Shown in pieces: positions 15,666 to 24,055 of a stretch of 36,827 bases of DNA. Position numbers and translations under genes: made by a program. This DNA comes from Bradyrhizobium diazoefficiens (GTDB lineage: Bacteria > Pseudomonadota > Alphaproteobacteria > Rhizobiales > Xanthobacteraceae). The first letter of the stretch is position 1. Each line of letters begins with the position of its first letter. Under the pieces are notes generated by a model that saw only the letters and a list, made by a program, of their open reading frames with translations, made no database searches and had not been told where the DNA came from. The stretch covers positions 1 to 36,827 of the forward strand of contig NZ_JAFCKW010000041.1 of assembly GCF_018129965.1 (NCBI RefSeq). The letters run 5' to 3'.

Positions 15666-16319
15666 ATGGACGACCACACCGACCAGTCCCGGAAGCCCCG
15701 CGCCGACGCCGTGCGCAATCGCGAGCGCGTGCTCGAAGCGGCCAAGGTCGTGTTCAATGCGGGTGGCCCGGAAGCGAGCCTGGAGGCCGTGGCAAAGCGC
15801 GCCGGTGTCGGCATCGGGACGCTCTACCGTCATTTTCCGACGCGGGAGGACCTGTTCGAGGCGGTGTACCGGCGCGAGGTCGAGCAGCTCAGCGAGTTTG
15901 CCGAGCAGCTGAAGAACGCCAGGGACCCGGTCGACGCGCTGCGTCGCTGGCTGCGCTCCAACGTCGAATTCGTTGCCACGAAAAAAGGCATGTCGGCGGC
16001 GCTGGCACTGACGTTCCAGAGTTCCTCCGACCTCGCCGCCTACTCGATGGACCGGCTGACCAAGGCGATCGGCTCGCTGCTCGACCGCGCGGTCGCGGCC
16101 GGCCAGATGCGCGGCGACGTCAGCCCGGAGGACCTGCTGCGGGCGCTCGTCGGCATGTGCTACATGCACGACCAGCCTGGCTGGCAATCCTCGGTGCTGC
16201 GCATGCTCGACGTGTTCGTGGACGGGCTGCGGGTGCAACCCGGCACCAAGGCCAGGCCGCGTGCAGCCAAGCCCCGCACCGCCAAGCCCGCGAAGCCGGC
16301 GGTGAAACGGAAGCGATAG
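15666..16319 (+). CDS. TetR/AcrR-family transcriptional regulator
   Basis: A 217-residue regulator. The N-terminal TetR helix-turn-helix (about 15-65) is clear, with LEAVAKRAGVGIGTLYRHFP followed by TREDLFEAVY. The C-terminal ligand domain has the SPEDLLRALVGMCYM region common in this group. A basic Lys/Arg/Pro/Ala-rich tail (from about residue 195, KARPRAAKPRTAKPAKP) is unusual and may add non-specific DNA binding. It is divergent from the molybdenum hydroxylase operon, its likely target, with a dyad just before its start. TetR members of this sort often respond to the enzyme's substrate, but no effector can be named. Confidence 0.92.
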   Translation: MDDHTDQSRKPRADAVRNRERVLEAAKVVFNAGGPEASLEAVAKRAGVGIGTLYRHFPTREDLFEAVYRREVEQLSEFAEQLKNARDPVDALRRWLRSNVEFVATKKGMSAALALTFQSSSDLAAYSMDRLTKAIGSLLDRAVAAGQMRGDVSPEDLLRALVGMCYMHDQPGWQSSVLRMLDVFVDGLRVQPGTKARPRAAKPRTAKPAKPAVKRKR

Positions 16320-16384
16320 GCGCCCGTACTTCCCTCAAGCCATGCTAGGATCAGCATCGCCGGGATTTCAACGCGGAGCCTGTT

Positions 16385-16792
16385 ATGCGCATCGCCGCCT
16401 TGCTCGTCGCCTTCGGCGTCATCTTCAGTTCCGTCTCGGCCTGCGCCGACGACGTCACCGCGGCCCAAGGCGTCATCCGCGCCCAGGAACAGGCCTTTGC
16501 GCGCGATGACGCAGCCGGAGCCTATTCGCATGCCGCACCGGCCATCAGGGAGCTCTTCCCCGCGCCCGACATCTTCATGTCGATGGTGCAGAACGGCTAC
16601 GCGCCGGTCTACCGGCACAAGACCTTCGAGTTCGGCGACAGCAAGACCGAAGGCAGTTCGATCGCCCAGCGCGTGCACATCGTCGATGCCAATGGCGAGG
16701 CCTGGGAGGCGCTCTACACACTCGAACAGCAGAGCGACGGCAGCTACAAGATTACCGGCTGCTCGCTGCTGAAGGTGGGACGCGAGGCCTAG
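16385..16792 (+). CDS. DUF4864 family exported protein
   Basis: A 135-residue protein recognised as DUF4864. It has a signal peptide: MRIAAL, hydrophobic core to about residue 17, then VSAC-ADD. The VSAC tetrad with Cys20 fits a lipobox, so it may be a lipoprotein; signal peptidase I cleavage after Ala21 is the alternative. The mature domain resembles a small NTF2-like or cystatin-like fold, with AGAYSHAAPAIRELFP and GSYKITGCSLLKV. The ATG at 16385 has GGAG upstream. Its stop overlaps that of the convergent MFS gene at CTAG. Function is unknown. Confidence 0.85.
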   Translation: MRIAALLVAFGVIFSSVSACADDVTAAQGVIRAQEQAFARDDAAGAYSHAAPAIRELFPAPDIFMSMVQNGYAPVYRHKTFEFGDSKTEGSSIAQRVHIVDANGEAWEALYTLEQQSDGSYKITGCSLLKVGREA

Positions 16793-18102
16793 GTTGCAAA
16801 ACCCGGCGTGGCCTTGGCCGGGTTCATCCGTGACCGGATCAGCAGCGTCACGACGATGCCGATGTTGAGCGCATTCCACGCCACGCCATTGGCGAAGGCT
16901 GCCGCATAGGAGCCGGTGGCATCGAAGATGATGCCGGACACCCAGCCGCCAAAGGACATGCCGAACACGGACGCGAAGATCACGATGCCGACGCGGGTCG
17001 CAGCCTCGCTGGCCGGCATCGCCTCGCGCACGATGATGGCGTAGCTCGGCACGATACCGCCCTGGAACAGGCCGAACATCGCCGAGATGATGTAGAGCGA
17101 GGCAAGGCTGTCGAAGAACAGGTAGAACACCAGCGCAAAGCCCTGCGCGAGCGCCCCGACCAGCAGCGTGCGGATGCCGCCGATCTTGTCGGCGAGATAG
17201 CCCGAGCCGATACGGCTGACGATGCCGCAGGCCATCATCAGCGACAGCATTTCGGCGCCGCGCGCGACGCCATAGCCGAGGTCGCCGCAATAGGCGACGA
17301 TGTGCACCTGTGGCATCGCCATGGCGACGCAGCAGGAGATGCTGGCGATCGAGAGCAGCACCGTCAGCGTGTTGGTAGAGAGCTTCAGATCGACCTGCGG
17401 CGGGCGCGCATTGGCATGATCGCGGACCTTGTCGTCGCCCATCTGTGCACGCAGGACCAGCACCAGGACCGTCATCAGGCTGACGCAGACGAGGGCGATC
17501 CCGACATGGGTATGGCGCCAGCCGATCGTCTGCATGCCCGTGCTGATGAGCGGCGGCCAGATCGTGCCGGCGACGTAATTGCCGCTCGCGACGATGGTTA
17601 CGGCAAGGCCGCGATAGCGCTCGAACCAGTGCGAGGCCTCGGCCATCAGCGGCGCGAAGGTCGCCGACGTGCCGAGCCCGATCAGGAAATACGCGGCCAC
17701 GAACTGCCAGAGCTGGGTCGAGAGCCCCGCCAGCACATTGGCAACGCCGAGGAACGCGATGCTGATGGCCATCGCCGGCACGATACCGAATTTGTCGGTG
17801 ATCTTGCCCGCGATCACGCCTCCGAGCCCGAAGCCGAACATCATCAGCGTGAAGGCCAGCGACACGGCGCCGCGCGTGGCGCCGAATTCGGTCTGCACCA
17901 CGGGAATCACGACAACGACCGCCCACATGCCGACGCCGCCGATCGATCCGATCAGAAGCGCAATGAGGAGGCGCACCCAAGCCTGACGCGAATCAGGGGT
18001 GAACGAGGCAGGTGTTTGTCCGGGGTGATTTGGTGCGTGCACGGGTGGCAAACTCTGCGCTGCCGGCCTCCAGGTCAAGCTGTGTGGCGCGATGTTAGGC
18101 AT
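16789..18102 (-). CDS. MFS transporter
   Basis: A 437-residue major facilitator with about 12 hydrophobic helices in two halves. A cytoplasmic loop near the middle holds QMGDDKVRDHANARPP. The loop between helices 2 and 3 has GGVIAGKITDKFG, matching the MFS signature (G-x-x-x-D-K/R-x-G). About 40 polar residues precede the first helix, longer than usual, so a start nearer residue 30 is possible although no better start codon is obvious. It resembles the oxalate/formate-type or general carboxylate MFS group, but the substrate is unassigned. It is divergent from flhA and unrelated to flagella by sequence. Confidence 0.9.
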   Translation of the reverse strand: MPNIAPHSLTWRPAAQSLPPVHAPNHPGQTPASFTPDSRQAWVRLLIALLIGSIGGVGMWAVVVVIPVVQTEFGATRGAVSLAFTLMMFGFGLGGVIAGKITDKFGIVPAMAISIAFLGVANVLAGLSTQLWQFVAAYFLIGLGTSATFAPLMAEASHWFERYRGLAVTIVASGNYVAGTIWPPLISTGMQTIGWRHTHVGIALVCVSLMTVLVLVLRAQMGDDKVRDHANARPPQVDLKLSTNTLTVLLSIASISCCVAMAMPQVHIVAYCGDLGYGVARGAEMLSLMMACGIVSRIGSGYLADKIGGIRTLLVGALAQGFALVFYLFFDSLASLYIISAMFGLFQGGIVPSYAIIVREAMPASEAATRVGIVIFASVFGMSFGGWVSGIIFDATGSYAAAFANGVAWNALNIGIVVTLLIRSRMNPAKATPGFAT

Positions 18103-18156
18103 GCGCGGTGCACCGCAATAGACGCCCGTGGCATCCTAACGGCGCCGCACCCGCCG

Positions 18157-18173
18157 TTAACCCTTTGCTAACC
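18157..18173 (+). promoter_or_regulatory. Candidate CtrA box upstream of flhA
   Basis: TTAA-CCCTTTG-CTAACC matches the CtrA consensus TTAA-N7-TTAAC with one mismatch. It lies 185 bp before the flhA ATG at 18342 and 83 bp before the GTG at 18240. CtrA directly activates early flagellar export genes in related alphaproteobacteria, and ctrA itself is in this window. The site assignment is inference. Confidence 0.5.
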
Positions 18174-18270
18174 ATACGCCCGGCAAGAATTGCCCAGTGA
18201 AGTCGAGTGTCGTCAGCCGCGTAGAACGGGAGGAACCCCGTGGACGCCAGTGCGGTGCCTCACTTTCGGA

Positions 18271-18292
18271 GCGGCGGCCCTTCGGCCGCCGC
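18271..18292 (+). other. Stable leader hairpin in flhA mRNA
   Basis: GCGGCGGCC (18271-18279) and GGCCGCCGC (18284-18292) pair perfectly around a CTTC loop. The hairpin lies between an in-frame GTG with its own ribosome site (18240) and the preferred flhA ATG (18342). It may insulate or control translation; no T-run follows, so it is not a terminator. Confidence 0.5.
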
Positions 18293-18341
18293 GCAGACAA
18301 TTCGGGCGCGCGGACGGCAGTCGCGCGGGGGAGCAGCTACC

Positions 18342-20483
18342 ATGGTCGATGTCACCGCGGGACAGGGCGTAGGCAGCACGAATGCCGGCTTCCCCACCCT
18401 TGCCGAGGTCGGGAACATCCTCAAGCGCGGCGATATCGCGCTGGCGCTCGGGGTTCTCACCATCCTGGTAGTGCTGATCCTGCCGCTGCCCGCGATCGTG
18501 CTGGACCTGTTCCTGGCGATCTCGATCACGCTCTCGATCCTGATCCTGATGACGTCGCTGTTCATCCAGGCGCCGCTGGAATTCTCCGCCTTCCCGACCG
18601 TGCTGCTGATCTCGACCATGCTGCGCCTGTCGCTCAACATGGCCTCGACCCGCCTGATCCTGTCGCACGGGCACGAGGGCACGGACGCCGCCGGTCACGT
18701 CATCGAAGCCTTCGGCAGCTTCGTGATGGGCGGCAATTTCGTCATCGGCATCATCGTCTTCGCCATCCTGATCATCGTCAACTTCGTCGTCATCACCAAG
18801 GGTTCGGGCCGTATCGCCGAAGTCGCCGCGCGCTTCCACCTCGACGCCATGCCCGGAAAGCAGATGGCGATCGACGCCGACCTGTCCGCCGGTCTGATCG
18901 ACGAGAAGGTCGCCAAGCAGCGGCGCAAGGACCTCGAGGACGAGAGCGGCTTCTTTGGCGCCATGGACGGCGCCTCGAAGTTCGTCCGCGGCGACGCCAT
19001 CGCCGGCCTGCTGATCGTCTTCATCAACGTGGTCGGCGGCATGATCATCGGCGTGGCGCAGCAGGGCCTCTCCTTCGCCGACGCCGGGCGCAGCTACACG
19101 CTGCTGACCGTCGGTGACGGCCTCGTCACCCAGGTGCCGGCGCTGATCGTCTCCACCGCGGCCGGCCTGCTCGTCTCCAAGGCGGGCGTCTCCGGCGCCG
19201 CGGACAAGGCGCTGATGAAGCAGTTCTCCGGCTATCCGCAGGCACTGGCGATGTCCGCGGCGGTCATGCTGGTGCTGGCGGCCCTGCCGGGTATTCCGAC
19301 CCTCCCGTTCCTCGCGCTCGGCGCCGGCGCCGGCGCGCTCGCCTGGCACGCGCGCAACCGCAACCGGGCGACCGCCCGGGCCGAACAGGTCGCCAAGACC
19401 GCGCCCGCAGCCGGCACGCCCGGCGCGCCCGGAACCGCCGCAACGGAAGAGCCGATCTCCGCGGCGCTCAAGATCGACGACCTCAAGATCGAGCTCGGCT
19501 ACGCGCTGCTGCCGCTGGTCAACGGTCCCGACGGCACCGACCGCCTCACCGAGCAGATCAAGGCGCTGCGCCGCTCGCTTGCGATCGAGATGGGCTTCGT
19601 GATGCCCGCCGTGCGCATCCTCGACAACGTCCAGCTCGAAGCCAACACTTACATCATCAAAATCAAGGAGGTCGATGCCGGCACGGGCAAGATCTGGCCG
19701 AACCAGTTCATGGTCATGGACCCCGGCGGCAGCCAGGTGCAGGTGCCCGGCATCCACACCACCGAACCGACCTTCGGCCTGCCCGCGACCTGGATCGATG
19801 CCAGCCTCAAGGAAGAGGCTTCGCTCAAGGGCTACACCGTCGTCGATGCCGCGACCGTGCTGTCGACCCATCTCACCGAGCTGCTCAAGGCCAACATGTC
19901 GGACCTGCTCTCCTATGGCGAGGTGCAGAAGCTGCTCAAGGAGCTGCCGAAAGAGCAGAGCGAGCTGGTCAAGGACATCGTGCCCGGACAGGTCACGGTC
20001 TCCGGCATCCAGCGCGTGCTACAATTGCTGCTGGCCGAGCGCATCTCGATCCGCGACCTCTCGACCATCCTCGAAGGCATCGCCGACTCGCTCGCCTTCT
20101 CGCGCAATCCCGCCACCATGGTCGAGCACGTCCGTGCCCGGCTGGCGCGGCAGATCTGCGCGCAAAACACCTCCTACAACGGCTACCTGCCGCTGATCGC
20201 GCTGTCGGCGCGCTGGGAACAAGCCTTTGCCGAATCCATTATCGGCCAGGGCGAGGAGCGGAGCCTCGCCATGCAGCCTTCGAAACTGTCGGAGTTCATG
20301 ACCGGCGTGCGGGAGGCCTTCGAGCGCGCCGCCCGCGAAGGCGAGGCACCGGTGCTGGTCACCTCTGCGGCCATTCGTCCCTTCGTCCGCTCCCTTGTCG
20401 AGCGGTTCCGGGCCCAGACGACCGTGTTGTCGCAGGCCGAAATCCACCCCAGGGCGCGGTTGAAAACGGTTGGAAGCATCTGA
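18342..20483 (+). CDS. flhA: Flagellar biosynthesis protein FlhA
   Basis: A 713-residue export-gate protein of the flagellar type III secretion apparatus. The N-terminal half has about eight membrane helices and the family segments PLPAIVLDLFLAISI and FPTVLLISTMLRLSLNMAS. VVITKGSGRIAEVAARF and DADLSAGLIDEKVAKQRR match the conserved cytoplasmic loop. A flexible Ala/Thr/Pro-rich linker (about 340-365) leads to the cytosolic domain that docks export chaperones. I use ATG 18342 with GGGGGAG 8 nt upstream. A GTG at 18240 with GGGAGG upstream is in frame and would add 34 low-complexity residues. Neighbouring fliR and flhB are absent here, so the flagellar genes are scattered. Confidence 0.95.
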   Translation: MVDVTAGQGVGSTNAGFPTLAEVGNILKRGDIALALGVLTILVVLILPLPAIVLDLFLAISITLSILILMTSLFIQAPLEFSAFPTVLLISTMLRLSLNMASTRLILSHGHEGTDAAGHVIEAFGSFVMGGNFVIGIIVFAILIIVNFVVITKGSGRIAEVAARFHLDAMPGKQMAIDADLSAGLIDEKVAKQRRKDLEDESGFFGAMDGASKFVRGDAIAGLLIVFINVVGGMIIGVAQQGLSFADAGRSYTLLTVGDGLVTQVPALIVSTAAGLLVSKAGVSGAADKALMKQFSGYPQALAMSAAVMLVLAALPGIPTLPFLALGAGAGALAWHARNRNRATARAEQVAKTAPAAGTPGAPGTAATEEPISAALKIDDLKIELGYALLPLVNGPDGTDRLTEQIKALRRSLAIEMGFVMPAVRILDNVQLEANTYIIKIKEVDAGTGKIWPNQFMVMDPGGSQVQVPGIHTTEPTFGLPATWIDASLKEEASLKGYTVVDAATVLSTHLTELLKANMSDLLSYGEVQKLLKELPKEQSELVKDIVPGQVTVSGIQRVLQLLLAERISIRDLSTILEGIADSLAFSRNPATMVEHVRARLARQICAQNTSYNGYLPLIALSARWEQAFAESIIGQGEERSLAMQPSKLSEFMTGVREAFERAAREGEAPVLVTSAAIRPFVRSLVERFRAQTTVLSQAEIHPRARLKTVGSI

Positions 20484-20524
20484 TTTGCCTTAAGAAGCCG
20501 TATGTTTTTGGGCCACAGGCAAAT
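20483..20524 (+). terminator. Weak stem-loop after flhA
   Basis: ATTTGCC (20483-20489) and GGCAAAT (20518-20524) form a 7-bp stem around a long 28-nt loop, followed by GGTTTTTGAG. The loop is too long for a classical terminator, so this is only a possible 3' end signal for flhA. The rest of the 294-bp gap before the next gene is A/T-richer and otherwise featureless apart from a possible promoter. Confidence 0.3.
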
Positions 20525-20677
20525 GGTTTTTGAGTTCCAGACGTCTTTCTGGGCAAACCCCGGAAAGGCGCTTCAGAGGTACATTACAGCTTTGAAATAA
20601 CTACCAAATTATATGAATTCAGATCGCCTTTGATCGCGATCTTTCACAAGCTTTCACGCTCTTGTGATCTCCTCTTG

Positions 20678-20703
20678 GGAACGAATCCGCGCAATATTAG
20701 GTT
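20678..20703 (+). promoter_or_regulatory. Possible EcfG-type (general stress) promoter
   Basis: GGAAC, 17 bp, then GGTT lies 75 bp upstream of the small gene at 20778. EcfG promoters of Bradyrhizobium have GGAAC and CGTT separated by 16-17 bp, so this has one mismatch in a short motif. Chance occurrence is quite possible. Confidence 0.3.
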
Positions 20704-20777
20704 GTTGGGCATCGGAAGTATGAACTTGCCTCAACAAGGCGGCGACTACTTCGGGTAGATGGCGGCAGGAGCCTTCC

Positions 20778-20978
20778 ATGAACCACTCGATTTACAGCGC
20801 AGATCGCTCGACCCACCTGAAGATCGTGGTTGTGGCCCTCGTCGCAGGGATCACGGTGGCCGGCTTCGGCATCTCGGCACGCTCGGGTTCGGACGAAGGC
20901 CTGACCCAGACGGCCCGCGTCATCAAGGCCGGCAAGCCGGTCGTTATCACCAGTTCGAACACATCGCTCGTTCGCTAG
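20778..20978 (+). CDS. Small single-pass membrane protein, 66 residues, unknown function
   Basis: The product begins MNHSIYSADRSTHLKI, then has one hydrophobic helix (VVVALVAGITVAGFGIS, about 17-33), then a polar tail ending SSNTSLVR. AGGAG lies 8 nt before the ATG. I have the impression that similar short proteins recur in Bradyrhizobium genomes, but I cannot confirm this here. A strong terminator follows about 97 bp after its stop, which supports an independent short transcript. The helix could be an uncleaved signal anchor. Function is unknown. Confidence 0.75.
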   Translation: MNHSIYSADRSTHLKIVVVALVAGITVAGFGISARSGSDEGLTQTARVIKAGKPVVITSSNTSLVR

Positions 20979-21074
20979 GGAGATTACAGTTTCAGGAATT
21001 CACGCGGCTCTTTACCAGCCCCCCCAAAGTCGCCACGTGGATATGTAGACGACCCCAACCCCAAGTCGACTACG

Positions 21075-21103
21075 GAAAGCGCCCGCCCCCCACGGGCGCT
21101 TTC
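21075..21103 (+). terminator. Strong intrinsic terminator
   Basis: GAAAGCGCCCG and CGGGCGCTTTC form a perfect 11-bp stem around a 7-nt C-rich loop, ending in a short T-run (CTTTCTC). It lies 97 bp after the 66-residue gene. The stem is symmetrical, so it could stop transcription from either side. The long 3' region before it could also be a separate small RNA. Confidence 0.75.
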
Positions 21104-21752
21104 TCATGTCTGGGTCATTTTTAGGTCGCGTGCAGACGTCATCGCGCGCGTAGAGGTAGAAAAGGTGGCGCGCATCATAAGACGCTTCAATGCGTACGTG
21201 ACGGCCACGGTGGGAAACTCCTCGAACGCGAGGCTGTCGGTAGAATCGTTCAACGCTTTTCCAGAGGCAATTTTATCGCCGTTAGAAGATTCGCCGCCCG
21301 AGCCAACTCAAGATCCACAACCCCCAACTCGTGCTGAAATCGCTGGCGCACATCCGGGTCCTCTACGTGGACTACAAAGAGAGCGATTCTCTTGAGGCTT
21401 TCTGCGTGTCGCCCAACGAGGCACTCGAGGCGCTTGGATGCGGCATCTAGCGTCTGAATATCGCGCTGCGGCAAGTCCTGATGCGCGCGGTGTTCATCAC
21501 TTGGCCAAATGAACGACAATATCTTTCCCGTTTCATGTCCTTGGTTTCGGCTGACAAACGCGCCTGTCTCCAGGCGCAGAGCAGGGTTTCGCTTATGTTT
21601 CCCCGCGAACACCGAGCAATCGCTTTTTCCTTCGAGACCACCGCTTCGCGGTCCAGCGGATCATCCGGTCTCACATGCGATAGACCTGGGGACGGGGAGA
21701 ACGAAAGCGCGTAGCGCAACCGGTCCCATGCGCAAACCAGCCACGCCGAATC
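21104..21752. other. Sparsely coding 649-bp stretch
   Basis: Apart from one questionable minus-strand frame (21250-21612), I see no gene with convincing codon bias. Base composition is visibly less G/C-rich than the flanks. It carries a short dyad CCTCG-N4-CGAGG near 21222-21235. There is no terminal repeat, integrase or tRNA to mark an insertion. It may be decayed sequence. Confidence 0.5.
21250..21612 (-). CDS. Questionable hypothetical protein, 120 residues
   Basis: A minus-strand open frame beginning with GTG at 21612. The second half (from about residue 50) reads as a plausible charged helical protein with ASKRLECLVGRHAESLKRIA and FVVHVEDPDVRQRF. The first half looks random. There is no clear ribosome-binding site before the GTG, and a start nearer residue 35-45 is possible. 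It does not match a family I know. It could be a gene remnant in a region of lower G+C, or noise. Confidence 0.3.
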   Translation of the reverse strand: MFAGKHKRNPALRLETGAFVSRNQGHETGKILSFIWPSDEHRAHQDLPQRDIQTLDAASKRLECLVGRHAESLKRIALFVVHVEDPDVRQRFQHELGVVDLELARAANLLTAIKLPLEKR

Positions 21753-23456
21753 TCAGGCGACTCTCACTGTCGTGAGAAATTTGCCGACCTCTTGCTTGAG
21801 CCGGTTGCTGTCGCGCGACAACGACTGCGCCGCGGAGAGAACCTGCGAGGATGCCGCGCCGGTTTCTCCAGCGCCACGTCGCACATCGACGATGTTGGAA
21901 CTGACTTGGTGGGTGCCTTGGGCGGCCTGTTGCACGTTCCGCGAAATTTCCTGCGTCGCCGCTCCTTGCTCCTCCACCGCGGACGCGATAGTTGCCGAAA
22001 TCTCCGACAGTCTTTCTATCGTGCCGCTGATTTCCCTGATGGCGTTCACCGATTCCTGGGTTGCCGCCTGAATGCCGTTGATTTGCTGCCCGATCTCGCC
22101 GGTAGCCTTTGCGGTCTGCTCGGCGAGCGCCTTCACTTCGGAAGCGACCACGGCAAAGCCGCGCCCCGCCTCGCCGGCCCGGGCCGCCTCGATGGTGGCG
22201 TTCAGCGCTAGCAGGTTGGTCTGTCCCGCGATGGTGTTGATCAGTTCGACGACGTCGCCGATTCGAGCAGCAGACCTCGACAATTCACCCACACGCTCGT
22301 TGGTCGTGCGGGCCTGCTGTACCGCCTCCTGGGCCATACGGGCAGACTCCTGAACCTGACGGCTGATTTCGTTGACGGACGAACTCAACTCCTCCGTGGC
22401 CGACGCTACGGACTGCACGTTGGTTGAGGCTTCTTCCGAAGCGGCCGCAACCATGGTGGTGACCTCTTGGGAACGCTCGGCAGTCCTGGTCAAAGTTCCG
22501 GCGGAGGCTTCCAGTTCGGTCGAGGCTGACGAGACGGTTTCGATGATTTCGCCGACCGCGGCATCGAAACTATCGGCGAGTTTCAACATCTCAGCCTTTC
22601 GCTGCTGGGCTGCGATCTGGTCCTGCTTGATCCTGGATTCGGCCTCATTGCGCGCGTTCTGCGCAAGCATCTGCTTGATGGCATCGACGGCACGGGCGGT
22701 GTCGCCGATTTCGTCGCCGCGACTGATTGCGGTCAGTTCGACCGTTTCGCCCTTCGCCATGCGCTGAAGCAGCGCCGCCAGCGTACTCATGGGCCGCGCA
22801 ATCCCGGAAATACCCACCGCAAGCGCCAAACCGATCGCAGCCAGCACCGCAACAACCGACAGCATCACGACGGAGCGAATTTCGACAGCGACATCGGCGT
22901 GTTGTTCATCTGCCTTTGCTTTGGAGAATGCATTCATGACTTCCACGAACTTCACCTGCTCCTGGACAGCCGCCTCAAGCACCCCATCACATTCAGCACG
23001 CACGCGTTCAGCTGCTTTGCTGTTTTCTTCGGCAGTTGTTGTCGTAGAGGCAAACTCGACAGAAGGCTTGCAAGCGTTGAATGCGCTGATGAACGCGGCG
23101 CTCACTTTTTCCATTTCAGAGGCCTTCTCTGGCAGGTTTGCCTTGGCCTTGTTGATAGCCTCAAGCGTTGCAGCAGCAGCGTTCTGGGTTTCCTTCAGCA
23201 GCTTCGCGTTCCCCTCATCCGTGGTTTCGGTGAGAAGCTTGAATGCGGCAGACCGAAAACCCTCCGCGCGCCTCGCCGAGCGGGAAATCAGAATAGTCGA
23301 TCCGTCCACCCTCTTGACGATATCCGAATAGGCATCGTCGACCGCCGACATGCGGCTACTCATATAACCGACGAGACCGAGCATGATGCCGCCCATCAAA
23401 AAGGCCATCAAACCGACCTTGAAAGCGACGCGGAGATTGTTGAACAACGAGATCAT
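21753..23456 (-). CDS. Methyl-accepting chemotaxis protein
   Basis: A 567-residue transducer. Membrane helix 1 is at about 10-32 and helix 2 at about 195-219, enclosing a periplasmic domain of about 160 residues that looks like a four-helix bundle with Cys129 and Cys156. A HAMP domain follows (about 217-270). The signalling domain contains the conserved hairpin tip with VVELINTIAGQTNLLALNAT and RGFAVVASEVKALAEQTAKA. It relays ligand signals to CheA/CheW. The C-terminus (FLTTVRVA) lacks an NWETF-like pentapeptide for CheR tethering. ATG at 23456 has only a weak GAG upstream. The che genes lie about 10 kb away, so it is a stand-alone receptor; its ligand is unknown. Confidence 0.95.
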   Translation of the reverse strand: MISLFNNLRVAFKVGLMAFLMGGIMLGLVGYMSSRMSAVDDAYSDIVKRVDGSTILISRSARRAEGFRSAAFKLLTETTDEGNAKLLKETQNAAAATLEAINKAKANLPEKASEMEKVSAAFISAFNACKPSVEFASTTTTAEENSKAAERVRAECDGVLEAAVQEQVKFVEVMNAFSKAKADEQHADVAVEIRSVVMLSVVAVLAAIGLALAVGISGIARPMSTLAALLQRMAKGETVELTAISRGDEIGDTARAVDAIKQMLAQNARNEAESRIKQDQIAAQQRKAEMLKLADSFDAAVGEIIETVSSASTELEASAGTLTRTAERSQEVTTMVAAASEEASTNVQSVASATEELSSSVNEISRQVQESARMAQEAVQQARTTNERVGELSRSAARIGDVVELINTIAGQTNLLALNATIEAARAGEAGRGFAVVASEVKALAEQTAKATGEIGQQINGIQAATQESVNAIREISGTIERLSEISATIASAVEEQGAATQEISRNVQQAAQGTHQVSSNIVDVRRGAGETGAASSQVLSAAQSLSRDSNRLKQEVGKFLTTVRVA

Positions 23457-24055
23457 GGCTTTTGCTCATCAATTAATCTTCGCCGTGGCGGCGAATGCCT
23501 GCAAGAGACTCGGGTGAAAAACGAACCACAGGGACAACACAAGCCGGCCCATCGCTCGAATCACCGAGCGCCGGCTAGAATTTGAAAGAAATCGCCACCC
23601 ATTTAATTACTGGGTACAAGCTTGGGTGTTGCACCATTGATTGGCGCTTCGACGATCCGCTGATTGATGGCTAAGATAGAAAACCCGTCTTAATACGGGA
23701 CTTGCTCCGTGTCCGTCACGGACATTCAATAAGTGCCAGATCAGCTTTGTTGGCTGCGGATGGAACTTACGCTTGAGATCCCGCCTTCAAGTGCAGGGTT
23801 GCTCCGGGGATGGCGGCGTGAGGCGCACGGATTTCGCCGCGCCTATCATGAGATCTCAGCCTCTTCGACCATCATGCGCTGACGCGCTGCATGCGTTGTG
23901 TTGCTGAGCGGAGCCGGGATCCGGCAAGCGAGGCATGTGCTGATGGATGAACCCCGGTTCCGAGGCGCATCACACCGGACGACGCGTCGCATCGCCGGGA
24001 GCGCTGCGCTGCGTCCGGGGGAAGTGCGTTTCTATGGCGCGAAGCGCAATCCGGG
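23457..24055. other. 599-bp gene-free stretch with dyads and repeat remnants
   Basis: No credible gene is present. The part near the chemoreceptor gene holds ACCCA-N9-TGGGT (23597-23615) and a 15-bp dyad TGTCCG-TCA-CGGACA (23710-23724). From about 23890 to the end the sequence has the CCGG- and CGC-rich style of the dispersed intergenic repeats of this group. Its last 12 bases, GCGCAATCCGGG (24044-24055), recur inverted at 25246-25257. Confidence 0.55.

Noticed and set aside
18213..19871. 552-codon minus-strand frame opposite flhA
   Set aside because: Product is rich in Asp/His/Gln/Arg runs and matches no fold; flhA is certain on the other strand.
20592..20615. TTGAAA followed by TATATG as a sigma-70 promoter for the small membrane protein
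   Set aside because: The spacing is only 12 bp, too short for a normal promoter.
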